Part shown: positions 41,741 to 54,150 of the stretch, piece after piece
How the letters are laid out: every line of letters starts with the position of its first letter
Position numbering within the stretch: position 1 is the first letter of the stretch
DNA from: Plasmopara viticola
Lineage: Eukaryota > Oomycota > Peronosporomycetes > Peronosporales > Peronosporaceae
Reading direction: 5' to 3'
Assembly (NCBI GenBank): GCA_001695595.3
Contig: MBPM02000052.1
Span: 62,001-126,000 of the forward strand
DNA: 64,000 bases
Position numbers and translations under genes: made by a program
The notes under the pieces: generated by a model
The model's database searches: none
Seen by the model: only the letters and a program-made list of their open reading frames with translations
Told to the model about the DNA's origin: nothing

Positions 41741-43440
41741 GGGAGCGAGCGGCTTGCTGAGATCAGCCCCCCCCAATGCTTCAGTAAGTCAAAAAAAATT
41801 GCGTCAAAACAACTTGCGACTTGACACACGTGTGGATATCATTTAATAAAATTGATATATAGCCTAAAGTGAAAAGTGCTAAGACTGGAGTTCGCGCGTG
41901 TTTTATTTTGCCCTTAGGGTTGAACATTTATAAGGATCTCAAAAATAAATTTGGAATCATTCAGTGCGATAAGCAAGCTTTCTCAGGCCGAATGCGGAAG
42001 CCTTGAAAGCGAAGCGTTAGGAGACGGGACATATAGCATAGTCGAGTGAAGTAGATCCATCTAAGGTAGGCCAGGATTCACGGAGTGCCAGAATCTTTGT
42101 AAGATGGGCGAGTCAAGCGACTACGCGCTCAAGAATTTTGAAGTGACCGTACAAGACCCCATTTGTTGAATAGATAAGAACTGTCCGTTAGACATCCGTC
42201 TAAAGTCTTTTCATGGCAGGTATCGCCTTGTGTGCCGCATGAAGGTGCGGCATCATCCTCTCCCCCTCTACTGAAAAAAGGCGAAAGGCACTTTCATGTA
42301 AGCAAAAATTTAGCGCAACGTTGTCGTCATTGTCGATTTTAGCATTTTCTTAGTAAGGGAGACATCCTTATGCTGACAACTCTGAAAGGTTTGAGGATAT
42401 ACTTCGCCTAGGCTGCCTTGGCGTCATAGACGCTTTTGAATACGATCTACAGCGCACTACGCTTCTGGCTACTAGGGCTTTAATTGTGAATGCCTGGAGA
42501 AGAGCGTATCTTGAAGGCCTTGAAGACCATTTCGGGTGGTGTACTCACGGAAAGATGCTATTGCAGATCGCAATTTGTAGGACAAAACTAAAACAGCAAG
42601 TCCTAGCGATGCAGATTAACTATGCTAGAATTATCGCGATGTGCGAGCAGAATACATTTGATAGAGACCTTAAAAATCCGTTTAGCGTCTTATGACGCGC
42701 GATAAAGCACAAGTAGTCAGCACCAGACCTCCGCTATTTTGTTTACCAAACGAGCTTAGAAGTCCACATATGATACTTTGCGCGAAGACAACAGCTAATT
42801 TCATATGAACGCCACAGGTTCCAGGCTTAGATTTCATGGAGGTCAGACGCCCGGTGCCCATGTTACGCATAAAACCTGACGTAGAACAATCATATCTATT
42901 TCGTTGAGCAGGAGCTTGTGATCTGCTCACAGATTAAAAATCGAGGAAAGTTTATTTTGTGCAAGTGACACTCGTCGCATTAAGCTTACTAGGGACTCAT
43001 CCGGCACAAATATTTGATCGGAGATCGGACACAAAATGCGTCAGGTACTCAGCGAGTGCATTGGTCGCTTGCGAACTGGCATTGTGCGACGCACAGATAT
43101 GCGAACGTGTGGCTCAGCTTTGCGTGGTGTACGAAGGGAATCGCTTAGAGGTACGATATAGTGGTACTAGCCGTATGCTTACGAGCGGAGCAATAGCCAA
43201 GTTGAGAAAAGTTCTTACTCTCTTCAACCTCTGAACTTGAGGATGGCGGGTGATATGGCTTTGTTGTTGTTTACTCTGAAACAGTTTAGTGACACGCGCG
43301 GCCCGAGTGTGATCTTCAGCGGCCAAGTCATCATCCGAGGGAAAGCATGCTTAAGCTTAGTTGCCACGTGGTGCTCGGGTGTGATAAGTTTGGCTGTGTG
43401 AAGAACTTATTAAAACAATCAAGTCGGTACTGTCACATTG
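41741..43440. other. Gene-free repeat-derived DNA
   Basis: Nothing recognised. Short frames near 42486-42695 and 42959-43234 lack identifiable features. Confidence 0.4.
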
Positions 43441-44710
43441 CGTAAAATAAGTGGCCAGATCGAGCGAAAACCTTTTGTGACGTTTGCACCGGTAGAATAC
43501 TGATATTTAAGCCGGTTATACTATAAACAATACCAATCATAGGTTATCGCGGAGGTGAAATAACCGGACGGGTACTGATCCCATTGTGATTTTTAGTACG
43601 TTAGTTTTCATATCATGCGCGGCGCGTATAAAGCCATAACTGCGCTTCTCGTCGTCGCGAGCAGTCAAATAAGTGCAGAATCTGGCCATCAGCTCCAAGC
43701 GAACGTTCATGACATCGTAGCAGTTGGTAAACTTATTGCAAAGACGCTGTCTTAACGATATCTTCGACGGAGCCGTGATGTATCCGATGACTTGGCTCAT
43801 GAAGAGCGCGCGGTTAACTTAATTTGGTTGAGGAGGGTGTAGTATTGATACCACGCGTTGCCGAGAAGAATGTGTTTATATATGCATTAGGCGCGGATGA
43901 GGTGATGATGCTATATGTGGTATATCGACCGAGAAGGAGCTCAAATTATCATTAAGACAGTGGAATACCGAGATGAAACCCATGCAGGAGATACATGACC
44001 CAAAGAAGTATCGAAAAAGTATTGAATCCATTTACAAAGCGTTTGTCAAACTTTGCGACAAGGATTCAAAACCAAGTGTCGTTGAAAGGCTCGTATTTGG
44101 AGCCTGTTTGATTGGAATGTCAAGACTCATTCTATCACAATTCATCGGCACGTTCTTACACAGCTTGCGATTGTAGACGTACACAGAGATGTGCTGAACA
44201 TGGATGCAAATGCTTTACATTTTTGGACAACATCATTCTAAATTAATCGACATGCCATCAAACGTGGAGCTCAGTCCTGGTAGTACCACAGGCACAAAAG
44301 AGTAAAGCTCTACACAAGCATTCAAAAGTACCATTGAACGCGGCTTCGACGTCCAGAGTTAAACCCTCCGTCTTCATAAAAAGATCAAAGAGGACCTTTG
44401 ATGGCAACACCGGCATCAGCAGTCTTCCCTTCAAGCACTCGAAGATGCGGAGGTCACCTTCACCTTAAACGGAAGCGACGATCTAAAGCGACCACTCTTG
44501 TCTCTACTAAAAAGATATTGACACAGCCATGATGGTACAGCAGAGCCTTTGCCTCGTATTAGCAATCCGAAGTGCACAGTTTGGAGCTGCTTCCACGCTC
44601 GAGCCAGCGAAACGAAGCTCAGCCTTGGCGGTGTCTAAAAACGAAAAATTAGTCCGAAAGCATACCTAGATTTGGGTCATTACTGGCACTAGCTTGGGCT
44701 CTTTGGGTAT
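43440..44710 (+). repeat. Inverted duplication around the RXLR locus, broken copy
   Basis: Matches the reverse complement of 52840-54150, including promoter-side DNA (accaat.ataggtta; accggtagaata-like) and 3' flank (cagcgaaacgaagctcagcc, gcatacctag.tttgggt). The effector pseudogene sits inside. Confidence 0.75.
43615..44470 (+). pseudogene. RXLR effector pseudogene
   Basis: The start is intact and encodes a signal peptide nearly matching the effector at 52927-54009. A TAA interrupts after 42 codons, directly before an RYLR motif, and DLAHEER follows in frame. The frame then shifts shortly after the EER. Later pieces are recognisable out of frame: QWNTEMKPM.. at about 43958-44000 and KYRKSIESIYKAFVKLCDKD at about 44008-44070. 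The last clear match is to the Ser/Thr-rich C-terminal part near 44330-44460. Several stops and frameshifts make it non-functional. Confidence 0.85.
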
Positions 44711-44734
44711 TCAAATTAAAATTAATATACCCAG

Positions 44735-44895
44735 TCTAGTTTTTGCAGTTTGGTCACAAAGAGAATTGTTTGCGTTATTCTGAAGGCCTTACTGCTGCAA
44801 TTACACGAGGCCAGACTCAATGTTCGAATGGTAGACCAGCTAGTAGCACGAGCTTACCTAGTAGATGGATCGCGTCTGAGTTTAACACCATCTAG
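44735..44895 (+). repeat. Unknown repeat W, copy 1
   Basis: A direct-orientation copy at 52447-52625 shares cccagtc.agttttgcag and atggcagaccagctattag-like text followed by cttagtagatg.gtcgcg. Possibly part of an LTR or a non-autonomous element. Confidence 0.6.
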
Positions 44896-46769
44896 AAAAA
44901 AATAAAGGGCCTCTTCCCTTTGAACCATTCAACCGGTTGTGTTGAATTTTAAGGAGTTTCATGTGTCAGATTTAAACTTACATAAAAGTTGGGATAACGC
45001 GCAAGACGGTAAGATACCAATAGTCACTGAATGCCAAGAGCGACTTATAATATGCAGTCACAAAGTATAATAAAAACTGTAGTGAAAGCGTCCTTACGGA
45101 ATCAAGTTTATCACCTCAGTTTATACATGAATTCGCGATGGCGTTTGAGCACTTAAAAGCACATTTATGTTGATATGAAGACTCATTTAGCTACATTTGT
45201 GCTTATTAGAATGCTTTAATAATGTTACACTTATTGCAGGGTCGAGCAACCATAGTGCTATATATATATAAAGGGTAACTATCTTGTAGAAATGTACTCT
45301 CTTATGCCAAATTTTCCTATCTGAGAAAAATTTCTTAGAAGTATATGAATCCTTAATCACTTTTACCACACATGATTCAAATTTTGGTCTTAACGACCGC
45401 TTAACGTGCGGTATATTCAGCTCTGACAGCCTGGACTCTAAGTTTGCAAAAGATTTTAATTGTAAGATGCCGTGCTCAATTTGCGGCTTAAATGAGTTGC
45501 GACTCCGGTGTCGCCACCACAACCGTACCTGTGCTACTTATGCCACAAAGAAAGTCGAAAAAATGTCTTTTTAGTGCTAGGTACAAAAACAAAAGAAGCT
45601 GTACTCTCTCTTTACATATTGCGATAGCTTCAGCACAATCGACATGCTAGTGAGGCGGTAGCTCGCTTGGCCAAAAGCTCGTTGTTGACTGTCAAAATAT
45701 CGTCATCCTTTGACCTGCGGTCCGCGCATCCTGCTTATGTGACGCTGCTTCCGCAGCGGCCTCCAGCTACGTTTAAATGAGCTTGATTTGCGACCTTAGT
45801 GCTTTCGACCCTATGTAGCGAGGTACAATCTCACTAAAAATTTAATTGGAAGCGCTTGGAGAGACAGAATAGCCTTGACATAGGGGTAAGATAACTTGCA
45901 GGGCTATCACAGTAAGTGCATCTCTCCCACTTTACAAGATACCTAATTTGACCCTGGCGACGGCGTCGCATTTTCTGCGTTCGTGCCAACAACCTCCTTC
46001 ATAAAGTAGAGGAAGCAGCGCAATCTTAGAGGATCATGCAAAATATTTAATGCTGTTTGCCTTGATGTCGTACGTGACCGACAACAAGCTCACGCAATGC
46101 AGAAACTGGTGAGCCGTCATACCGTCGACGTTTTCAAGACATTTTTGAGCATCACAGCTCTGCAGCCTTCAGATCTTGTCCGACTGATTGTTGAGCCTTG
46201 AGCACAGACTTGCATCCATTCGCAGACCAACCGCTTGACTTGCACCCCTCGACACAGAAGTTGTAGGGCTTTGTGCTCAACAGCATTTTTTCTCCAGCTG
46301 ATCATCTATCTCCGGTGGCTACACATGCGTAAGATTCAATGTCGACGCATTTACGCTACTAATACCCACGGCTTTCTGGAGTTCACGGGTGTTTTTGCAT
46401 ACCTCCAAGAAGTCACCATATACGCTAAGCATCTCCTGGTTTTGACAATAAATGGCCAATTAAAGCGCGGACGCACCTAAGTCTATGAGATAGCTGAGCT
46501 GCAATGTGTGTAGATTTCAAGCATTATTTGAATCTAAAATTTGAACGCTTATCTTAGTACTTCTTCCCTTGTGCTCCGAATATTTTTCAGAACGTATCGA
46601 CGGAGAGCGTGCCGACTCTGGTCTTGTTAGATCAAGAACGACTATAACGTACGCATCCGATATTACCATCGGTAGTGCGCTAGTGTCAAAAGGTAGGATC
46701 GGGTGATCGCGATTTAATCTATAGCAGTTCAATCATATCGAAAAAAAGTATCTTCATTGTTAATACGAT
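44896..46769. other. Gene-free repeat-derived DNA
   Basis: No gene recognised. A 111-codon minus frame (45187-45522) and a Ser-rich plus frame near 46235-46480 have no identifiable domain. Confidence 0.4.
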
Positions 46770-47700
46770 CTACGTGTGATGTAATTCATTCCTGCAAGAC
46801 TCCGAGCTTTTTGTAGTCCAGACAGATCATGTATCACCGCGCACTGCAGATAAATTGCCTCATCTCTCGCAGAGAATGGTCGAATAGCCCAATTTTGAAA
46901 AGTATAATATCGAGGAGAAGATAAAGCCTGTAGTGAAGAATGCCATAGCTGATGCTTTATCGCGTCCCTTAGACAAGGCACTAACATATGTCACAACTCT
47001 GACCTCGTCTGTATTGGATCTGATTTACAACGCGTGCGCACGAGATAACATGTGTGTGGCTCTGCTAAAGTCAATAAGAAGCGATGGAATTTAAATGTGG
47101 GCTAAACTAGTCGGCATAGCTAAGCTCGAAGCTTTATCCGCTCACAATAAAGCTCAGACTGTTGTATTACAGCCTGCTTCATCACATATATTACCTCACT
47201 AAGTTGAAGAATAAAAAACCGTTTTCTGTATAATATAAGGCACACGATGCACCGCTTGACCGTCATCTTAGTCCAAAGAGAACGCATCTAATGGTTAGCA
47301 CCCATTCACGATGGCTGTATAAATGGGTCTGCACACATGACCGCTTGCGAAAAATGCGCCAACGGATAAATTTCACCCCAAATGCGCACCATTAGCAATC
47401 TTGCTTGTGCCATTGCACTGTCCAAAGTCCAATCTTAACAGATTTGTGATCGGCCTATACAGCGGCCTCGGTTTACAACACCGTCATTCCTAAAGTATTT
47501 GCGAACCAAGTAAGCAGAACGACTCATTAAACGGCTCTGCCTGGTTTGGTTGACGATATCAAACGCTGTATTTCCTATATAGCATGGACTCTCGGAGTCA
47601 ATTATCTTGGACAAAGACCATATTTTTACGGTCTCTAGTAAGCGAATTCTTTATGGTGATTGGCGCCATTTGAATTATGTTAACAACAAGCCATTTTTAG
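46770..47700 (+). mobile_element. Decayed Ty3/gypsy pol (RNase H end and integrase zinc region)
   Basis: In successive broken frames: VQTDHVSPRTADK and LPHLSQRM at about 46810-46875, then KNAIADALSRPLD at about 46937-46978, the classic end of the gypsy RNase H domain (N.LADALSR). TSSVLDLI follows, then at about 47220-47400 YKAHDAPLDRHL and a corrupted THDR..KMRQR, equivalent to the YEAHD.PLSGHLG..KT and HHCC integrase zinc segment. Many stops; no intact element or LTR pair found. Confidence 0.75.
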
Positions 47701-50700
47701 ACCCACGTTCCAAGAATGCGAGGTAATCGCGCTGTGGAAGACCTAATTCGGAGTGTGTGAGCTGGTACGCCAAGGCGCTCGAATATCTATCTCTTACGCA
47801 TTTAGCTTACTTTTGATAATGACAAGCATGTCTCAACAAGTAATCGCACTTTTATGCATAGTTTGCCCTGCCCTCACTCTCCATTGCCGTCAACACTATG
47901 CGGCCTAGGCTTGATGGAGAAGGAATAGCTAAACAGCTAGAAAATACATGATTTCTTGCACCGCGTTAGCAGCTTTAAGGCTTTGCATCGAAACAATTCA
48001 GTGTCTTAAGTTATTACTTTTGCTGACATATCTTGAATTTATTGAATTCATCTTCAGGTTAATTCCTTCCAATTCGTTACGTTTGTCTTTAGAAGATCTG
48101 ACATATTTAAACCCACTTCTTCGATATTTGCCGTGTGCTTATGTGATAAATTGGCCAAGACGAGCCAATTTCTGCAGCCTTTATAGCTTTATTGGAGTGG
48201 ACAATTCGCAAATGGCCTTGAACTTGGTGAATTATTTCCGACGGTTACATTTCCCCCTTGACCAATAAATTACTCCGGGTCGAAGATCAATTTTCCGCAA
48301 AAGTATTATTAAAATGCACTCCATCTTTGCATGCAAGTGAACAATATGATATTTTACGTCCGTCTTTCGCTATTTTGCACGTATTATAGACATTTAAATC
48401 TCTCAAATATGTCGGTGTATACATTCTGAGAAAAAGAGCTGAACCACCAGACAAATTAACGCCGCAGGCACGTTTGTGAGCCCTTGGGTCACGATTTACA
48501 AATTCCAGGGCATACTGATTAAAGGACTAATCAAGGTTAATGCGTATCACATAAAGGGTTGATGATTATCAGTGCACTCCACGCTCTGCATATCGCCATG
48601 TCTTTTTTGCCGAACATCCCCTCTATTAACTTGCGTCAAATCGGTATTTTATCGACCCGTTAATCAATCTAAGCGTGAAGGTTGAACCACATGCTATTGG
48701 CTTCTTGGCGCAGAATGTCGGCGGGAAGTAGCGAGACTTACGCTCATTAGCTTTCAGGCCCAAAAACGAATACGTAAATGACAACATACTGTAGCTTTGA
48801 TAACTTGTGTCACGCAGAATTTGGCTCATAGATTCACGGTATCAGGCGGCAGCTCCAAAGACAAATCTCATGTAACCACATCAAAGTATTTCCTGGTTTA
48901 AAAAAAATCGGGTCCGATTGGGTAGAGGATTGAAGTTCAAGCAAGAGCTTCAAGTACCTTATCAGCGTCTTCTACAACCGCATTTATTTAGTAATGATGA
49001 GAGTAAATTTCTTTTTGGGTCAAATGACCACTACTACCTTCGCTATCATGTCCGTTTACAAACGCTAGCATCAGCTCCCAGCATGACCATCTTTGACTCA
49101 TCTATATAAGATGAGATGTTCTGTGCAGCTCAATGAGCGCCATACGTATCTGGCGAACTTCCCAATCGGATTGATAATGATGAAAAGATTATCCGAATTG
49201 CCTCCATGTCGACATGGCTGTGCATTAATGCATTAAAGTCTGTGTGGACTCCAGCAAGGTGATGCGCTCATCACGATTCCTCTCAGCTATAGATGCACCG
49301 CTCTACGTGCACCAAAGGAGTAGCGCCTCGGGTGCTATGATCTGCAGTCGAGTATGTTACGCCGAAAAACACCAAGTGCTGCCAATTTAAGCTCTTCTCA
49401 GTAGATTAGATGCCACTTCTCGCGCAGTCATAAAGCCTCGTTTATTCTGGTGTAGCTTAAGCGATTCATGTTACGCATGACATGCACCAAGTGCCGTATC
49501 TCACGAGCACTGCTTTAGCTACTTAGGGGCTTCGATCATACTGCCTTGACTCAGCGCCACCTATGCTACTGGAGATATGCAGTGAAGGCTGCGTCTTACA
49601 AATAACTCGAATACAAACGTGCCACTTCACGTTTCAAACTCCAGTCCATAACAATGTCTGTGTCCATTTCGGACAATTTAATGATCCTAGCGAAGCTATG
49701 TTAGTTACTCTCAAAACCCTTCTGTGGACAAGAATTATCTACAATGTTATGAGGACTTGTGTTGCGTGCTTAAAGTCTTAATTCTTGACAATATTTTATT
49801 CACGTGTGGAATTATGCTACTCGCATTAAGACCGCTATCTTCAACACTTTTAACAAACGATGCTGAAAGCACAGCTTAAATTATCAACAATAGTTTAGCT
49901 TGTTGACATCTTTAAGGTTAAAAAGGCGTCGCCTCGACTACCTCCTTGGTTGATTACCACATTCATCTCGAGTGTGTACATGCCTCGATTCTCCAAGGAT
50001 TACTAGTGGGGGCCTCCCGATAAAATCAGTTGTGTGATTTAGTGTTTGAAACCTATAGACGAATTATTTGTTACTTTTATCCCTAATACCGAAATCATAT
50101 TGACGATGTTAAATTTATTTGAATATAAGGCTCCCCATGTGTATTGGCTTTAACGCGTTTTTAAATGCGATGGGCTTGTAATTTATATTAAAACTACCGT
50201 TTTACCTTAAATCGTCATCAATTGTCTTAAATGACACTGTACTTTTCGCTTCACTGTCATATTTGATAACGTTTCGGATTATTACAGCTAAATAGTATCA
50301 ATGCTAGAGTTGATTTTTCTTGTCTTTACAGCGTATCGATCGTTAACTTCAAAAACATCGTACAACTAGAATAAAAATCGTCCTACACGACTTTGACCTC
50401 TTTCAGGTAAGTTGACTGAAATGGAGCTGTACACGCACACGCAACACCAGGGGGGGACATTGTTTATTAAATCCTGTTTGCGGGATTATGTATCACGTAA
50501 ACGTGACAGGCATGTGCTATTCAAGTAACGTTTTAACCAAGATCAAATCAAAATTGTCCAGGTTGAGGTCAAGAAATAACTCCAAGCTGTCAAAATCTTC
50601 AAATTCGCAGCTAGCATTATTATGACCCTAGGGACATTAAGAATTGTAGTCGAGTAAAAACTAATCAAATTGAATTGCTTTCGCTTATAGCATCATTCAG

Positions 50701-51989
50701 TCTTTTTGGCTGCCCGCCGACGTAGTGACTCTGCCACTTGTACGAGTCCGCCAAGGCTAAAAATGGGTTTCCTACCTTCGTGCACTTGCCTGATGCGAGT
50801 TTAAAGGGGCTACCAGGATAGTCGCTATAGATAATTCGGTCCGATGGTGTTAATCGACCGCAGACCTTCCGTGAGAGCCTGGTTCGTCCATGGTAGAGCT
50901 CCTTGCTCGCTCTGAGAGCGCGACGTCTGCCAGCAACCCTTAAAATACTTGGGCAATAGAACGTTCGAAACGGCACGGATATTCGTCTCCTACATAAGAA
51001 TACATTCTAGTCAGCGGGTCTACAGACACTATTCTGTTGGACAGGGAACGGCTTGCTAGAGTAGTAAACCTGCCTGGTGCGGAACTTCTCTTCAAAAGCA
51101 ATATATATGAGATTGTATATCGTATTTGCTTTCACTCAAAACGTCATACAAAAGGCCATTCTTAAGCCATCCGTTGGCAACTTGATCGTCAAGTGGCGCA
51201 TCAGATTAGGAGTTGTCAATTTTCTTGGCTCAGGAATATATTGATTGAGCTCGCGTCTGCACGTAGAATGCTAGCGGGTTCTTAAATTCGCCAGAAGGCA
51301 CGTTACCTTTAACACAAGACACAATCGGCGAAATTATTTTACGGGTTGGTACATACGACCCCACAAACGAACGCCACGCGCATCGGATCATTTGTTGCCT
51401 GAGTGATCATTTTCTTTTCCTATGTTTGGGCAGAGCCTCTGCTACCTGCACCGTCAAGCTCACACTTTCTCATAAAGCTCGAAAACTTGCCAGCAGGTAG
51501 GGCTGCAAATGCCGCTGTGTTCTCAGCCAGCAATCTTCTCAAACAGTGTGAACTGCTCGTTCGACAGATCAAACAAGTGGTATAATCTAATTTTTCATCT
51601 TTGCGAGGGAATAGCAAACAAACCTTCGAGACCGTTATTTAGATTCCAATTTTAACCAGGAATGAGGCTACCTTGCACAAAAAAGTGTGCGAGAATATAA
51701 GCCACCATTAGATTCACCATCCTCGGACATCTTTAAGACTAATTTATCGGAGGGTAACATTACTCTACCTTTCGGTCCTGCCTAAATAACTAAATTTATC
51801 CCTGTAGTCAAGGTAGAAAACCATATCCATTTCGGTTGTATTCGATGAACCTGTGCAAATAATCTGTAAAAGATTCGATAGAGCCATCCTTTTTTTCAAG
51901 GCTTTCACTTTGCGGACAGCCAGCTTTTATCTTTAAAGATCGGCTTTATGTAGCGCCCTTTACACGACACATCACTTCGTTTGCTCTGG
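47701..51989. other. 4.3-kb gene-free interval
   Basis: Only short unassigned frames. The centre of the apparent inverted arrangement of flanking repeats (~49 kb) falls here. No gene, tRNA or clear mobile element recognised. Confidence 0.45.
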
Positions 51990-52000
51990 CTACTCATCCT

Positions 52001-52316
52001 TCCAACCTTGTGGCTCGAGCGGTTAGCCGTTCGACCCAGGATTGGGAGGTACCTGATTCGATTCCCGTAGGATTCGAGTTAAGGCAGCCGGAGATAGGTC
52101 ACTAAAGTGGACGAGCCATCACACCCGAGTGGGTGACTGCCCTACCAATTCGCGCCCGATTGGGCAATAAAAGGGTTGGTTTGGGGACGCCAAAAAGCCC
52201 CATAGTGTAATGAGGGGTATGGAACTCGGTCGCAATATGGGTCGGATTGCTACCAGCATCCCGCGATAGAGACAGCTTAATCCTAGCGCGTGGGTTCCGG
52301 TAGCCTCAATCTCTAA
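52001..52316 (+). mobile_element. SINE, family B, copy 1
   Basis: A 316-bp element flanked by the 11-bp direct repeat ctactcatcct (51990-52000 and 52317-52327). The head has pol III promoter-like boxes (gtggctcgagcggttagcc and gattcgattcc at about 52055-52065). The body (aaggcagccggagataggtcactaaagtgg...) is shared with a diverged copy ending at 59343. The end is a short ctctaa. The layout and duplication fit a tRNA-derived SINE. Confidence 0.8.
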
Positions 52317-52446
52317 CTACTCATCCTACGTCTGCGGATTGGGTGATGGTCTGCCCCGGTAATCTACCAGTAAAAAACGTTCGCCTCTTTGAATGCCTAG
52401 TGTCTAATAATGAGTGAGGAAAAGGCCAAGATAAATCCTCCAGGCG

Positions 52447-52625
52447 TGTACCCAGTCAAGTTTTGCAGCTTGATTACAAGAATCCGTGTGATTCTGTTGA
52501 CCTCACTGATGTGATGATACTACATCTTGAATCTGGCTTTATGGCAGACCAGCTATTAGTATTAGCGTGCTTAGTAGATGCGTCGCGCCGGAATCTATTG
52601 TCTTTAGTGGTATAAGAGAAAAATG
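52447..52625 (+). repeat. Unknown repeat W, copy 2
   Basis: Direct copy of 44735-44895, lying about 300 bp beyond the stop codon of the effector gene. Confidence 0.6.
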
Positions 52626-52839
52626 GTAGACACAATGTCTGAATACCTAATAGCAATCTTCGGGCGTCATATCGCTCATGAATCAATTATGTTGAAACTT
52701 ATGTATAAAAATATTGTGTTTAAATTGCAGTGCTTATTTCAGAGGCACTAGTATGGCTGATTTGCTCTGATTTGGAATACCACGTAGTGTGTACCTGAAG
52801 AATCGAAAGCATTATATATTATTATTATTATGCAGAGAG

Positions 52840-54150
52840 CCCAAATCAGTACCCAAAACTAGGTATGCTGATTTGACCAATTTTTCATTTTAGATACCGC
52901 CGGGGCTGAGCTTCGTTTCGCTGACTTCAGGCGTCAATACCGGCAGGAGCTAACGGCTTTGAACGATGCCCTTCGGGCTCGACCAATTCCGAACTCTGCC
53001 CCTTTATATGCTTAGATGGAGGACTGGCTATGTCGGTGTTGTCATCAAACGTCCGCTGTGATCTTTCCGTGAATACGGACGATTTACCTTTGGACGTCGA
53101 GGCCGCGTTCAATGGCACAATTGAATGTCTATGTAAAGCCGTACCTCTACTTGCGCCGGTAGTGCCACCACGACTGCGCGCCACGTTCAATGGCGTGCCG
53201 ATTAGTTCAGACCGCCGTTCTCCAAATTTGTTGTACATTCGCACCCATCTCTGAAAATGCCAATTTAGCTTCATGTTCAGCATGCCGGCTCTATTCGGCA
53301 TCGTCCTTTCATTCATTCGGGCCCACTCGGTTTTCAATCTCAGCTCATCTCTGAGCACATATTCCTTCGCAAATTGGGCAAGAGCTTGCTGGTGAAGTCT
53401 GGTCGTAAGTGGCTTGAAACTTCGATCGAACAGATTCCAAAGACGAGCCGTTTCAGAGATAGTCGGCTTTAAATCCTCGTCGCAAACATCGACAAACGCA
53501 TCGTAAACCGATTGGATATTATTCTGATATTTCTCCGGCTTAGGTATCCGCATGGATTTGATCTCGGTATCCCACTGCTTATATGATAATGGAAGCAACT
53601 GTTCAGTCGATATACCTTGAAAAGCATCATCCGTGGCGGTGTTTCGAGGCTTTTTAAATGCCTCGTTCGCGCCTGATGCCTTATTCAGCACATCCTCCTC
53701 GGCAACGCGTGGCCTCTTCCCTACAGCCTCGGCAACGCGTGAGATCTCCTCCACATTCTCGGCAGCGCGTGGTATCAATTTTGCACCCTCCTCAACCAAC
53801 TCTGAAGTAATCGCGCGCTCTTCATGAGCCAAGTCACCGGGTACATTACGACTTCCTCGAAGAAATTGTCGTGGTAGCGTCGTTGCAGCGGCAGTATCAG
53901 CTGCAACGAAGTCATGATCGTACACTTGGAGCTGGTGGCCAGATTCTGCACTTGTTTGACTGCTGGCGACGACGAGGAGCGCAATTAAGACGCAATACGC
54001 GCCGCGCATGCTATTGGGAATGAAGAGGTAAATTTTGCAATGGGATCTTGTACCCGTCCGTTTATTTTACCTCTGCGATAGCCAACCATTTATTAATTGG
54101 TATTGTATATAGCATTTTACCGTCTCAGTTATCAGAACTCTACCGGTGCA
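52840..54150 (-). repeat. Inverted duplication around the RXLR locus, intact copy
   Basis: Partner of 43440-44710 in reverse orientation. Homology covers the gene, ~140 bp upstream and ~85 bp downstream. Confidence 0.75.
52927..54009 (-). CDS. Secreted RXLR-EER effector protein
   Basis: An intronless 360-aa frame, as is usual for oomycete effectors. A signal peptide covers about residues 1-21 (cleavage likely after SSQTSA). The RXLR motif RQFLR is at 47-51 and the EER motif (DLAHEER) ends at 65, the textbook spacing for host-translocated effectors. The next segment has three short VAE/AAE repeats, encoded by three copies of ctcggca[a/g]cgcgtg (~53698-53772), and two basic patches (GKRPR, FKKPR) that could act in nuclear import. 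A helical, Trp-rich core (~140-265: [39 protein letters not shown]) may be a WY-like fold, and the C-terminal ~95 residues are Ser/Thr-rich and disordered. No catalytic domain seen. A broken inverted paralogue is at 43615-44470. Confidence 0.93.
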   Translation of the reverse strand: MRGAYCVLIALLVVASSQTSAESGHQLQVYDHDFVAADTAAATTLPRQFLRGSRNVPGDLAHEERAITSELVEEGAKLIPRAAENVEEISRVAEAVGKRPRVAEEDVLNKASGANEAFKKPRNTATDDAFQGISTEQLLPLSYKQWDTEIKSMRIPKPEKYQNNIQSVYDAFVDVCDEDLKPTISETARLWNLFDRSFKPLTTRLHQQALAQFAKEYVLRDELRLKTEWARMNERTMPNRAGMLNMKLNWHFQRWVRMYNKFGERRSELIGTPLNVARSRGGTTGASRGTALHRHSIVPLNAASTSKGKSSVFTERSQRTFDDNTDIASPPSKHIKGQSSELVEPEGHRSKPLAPAGIDA

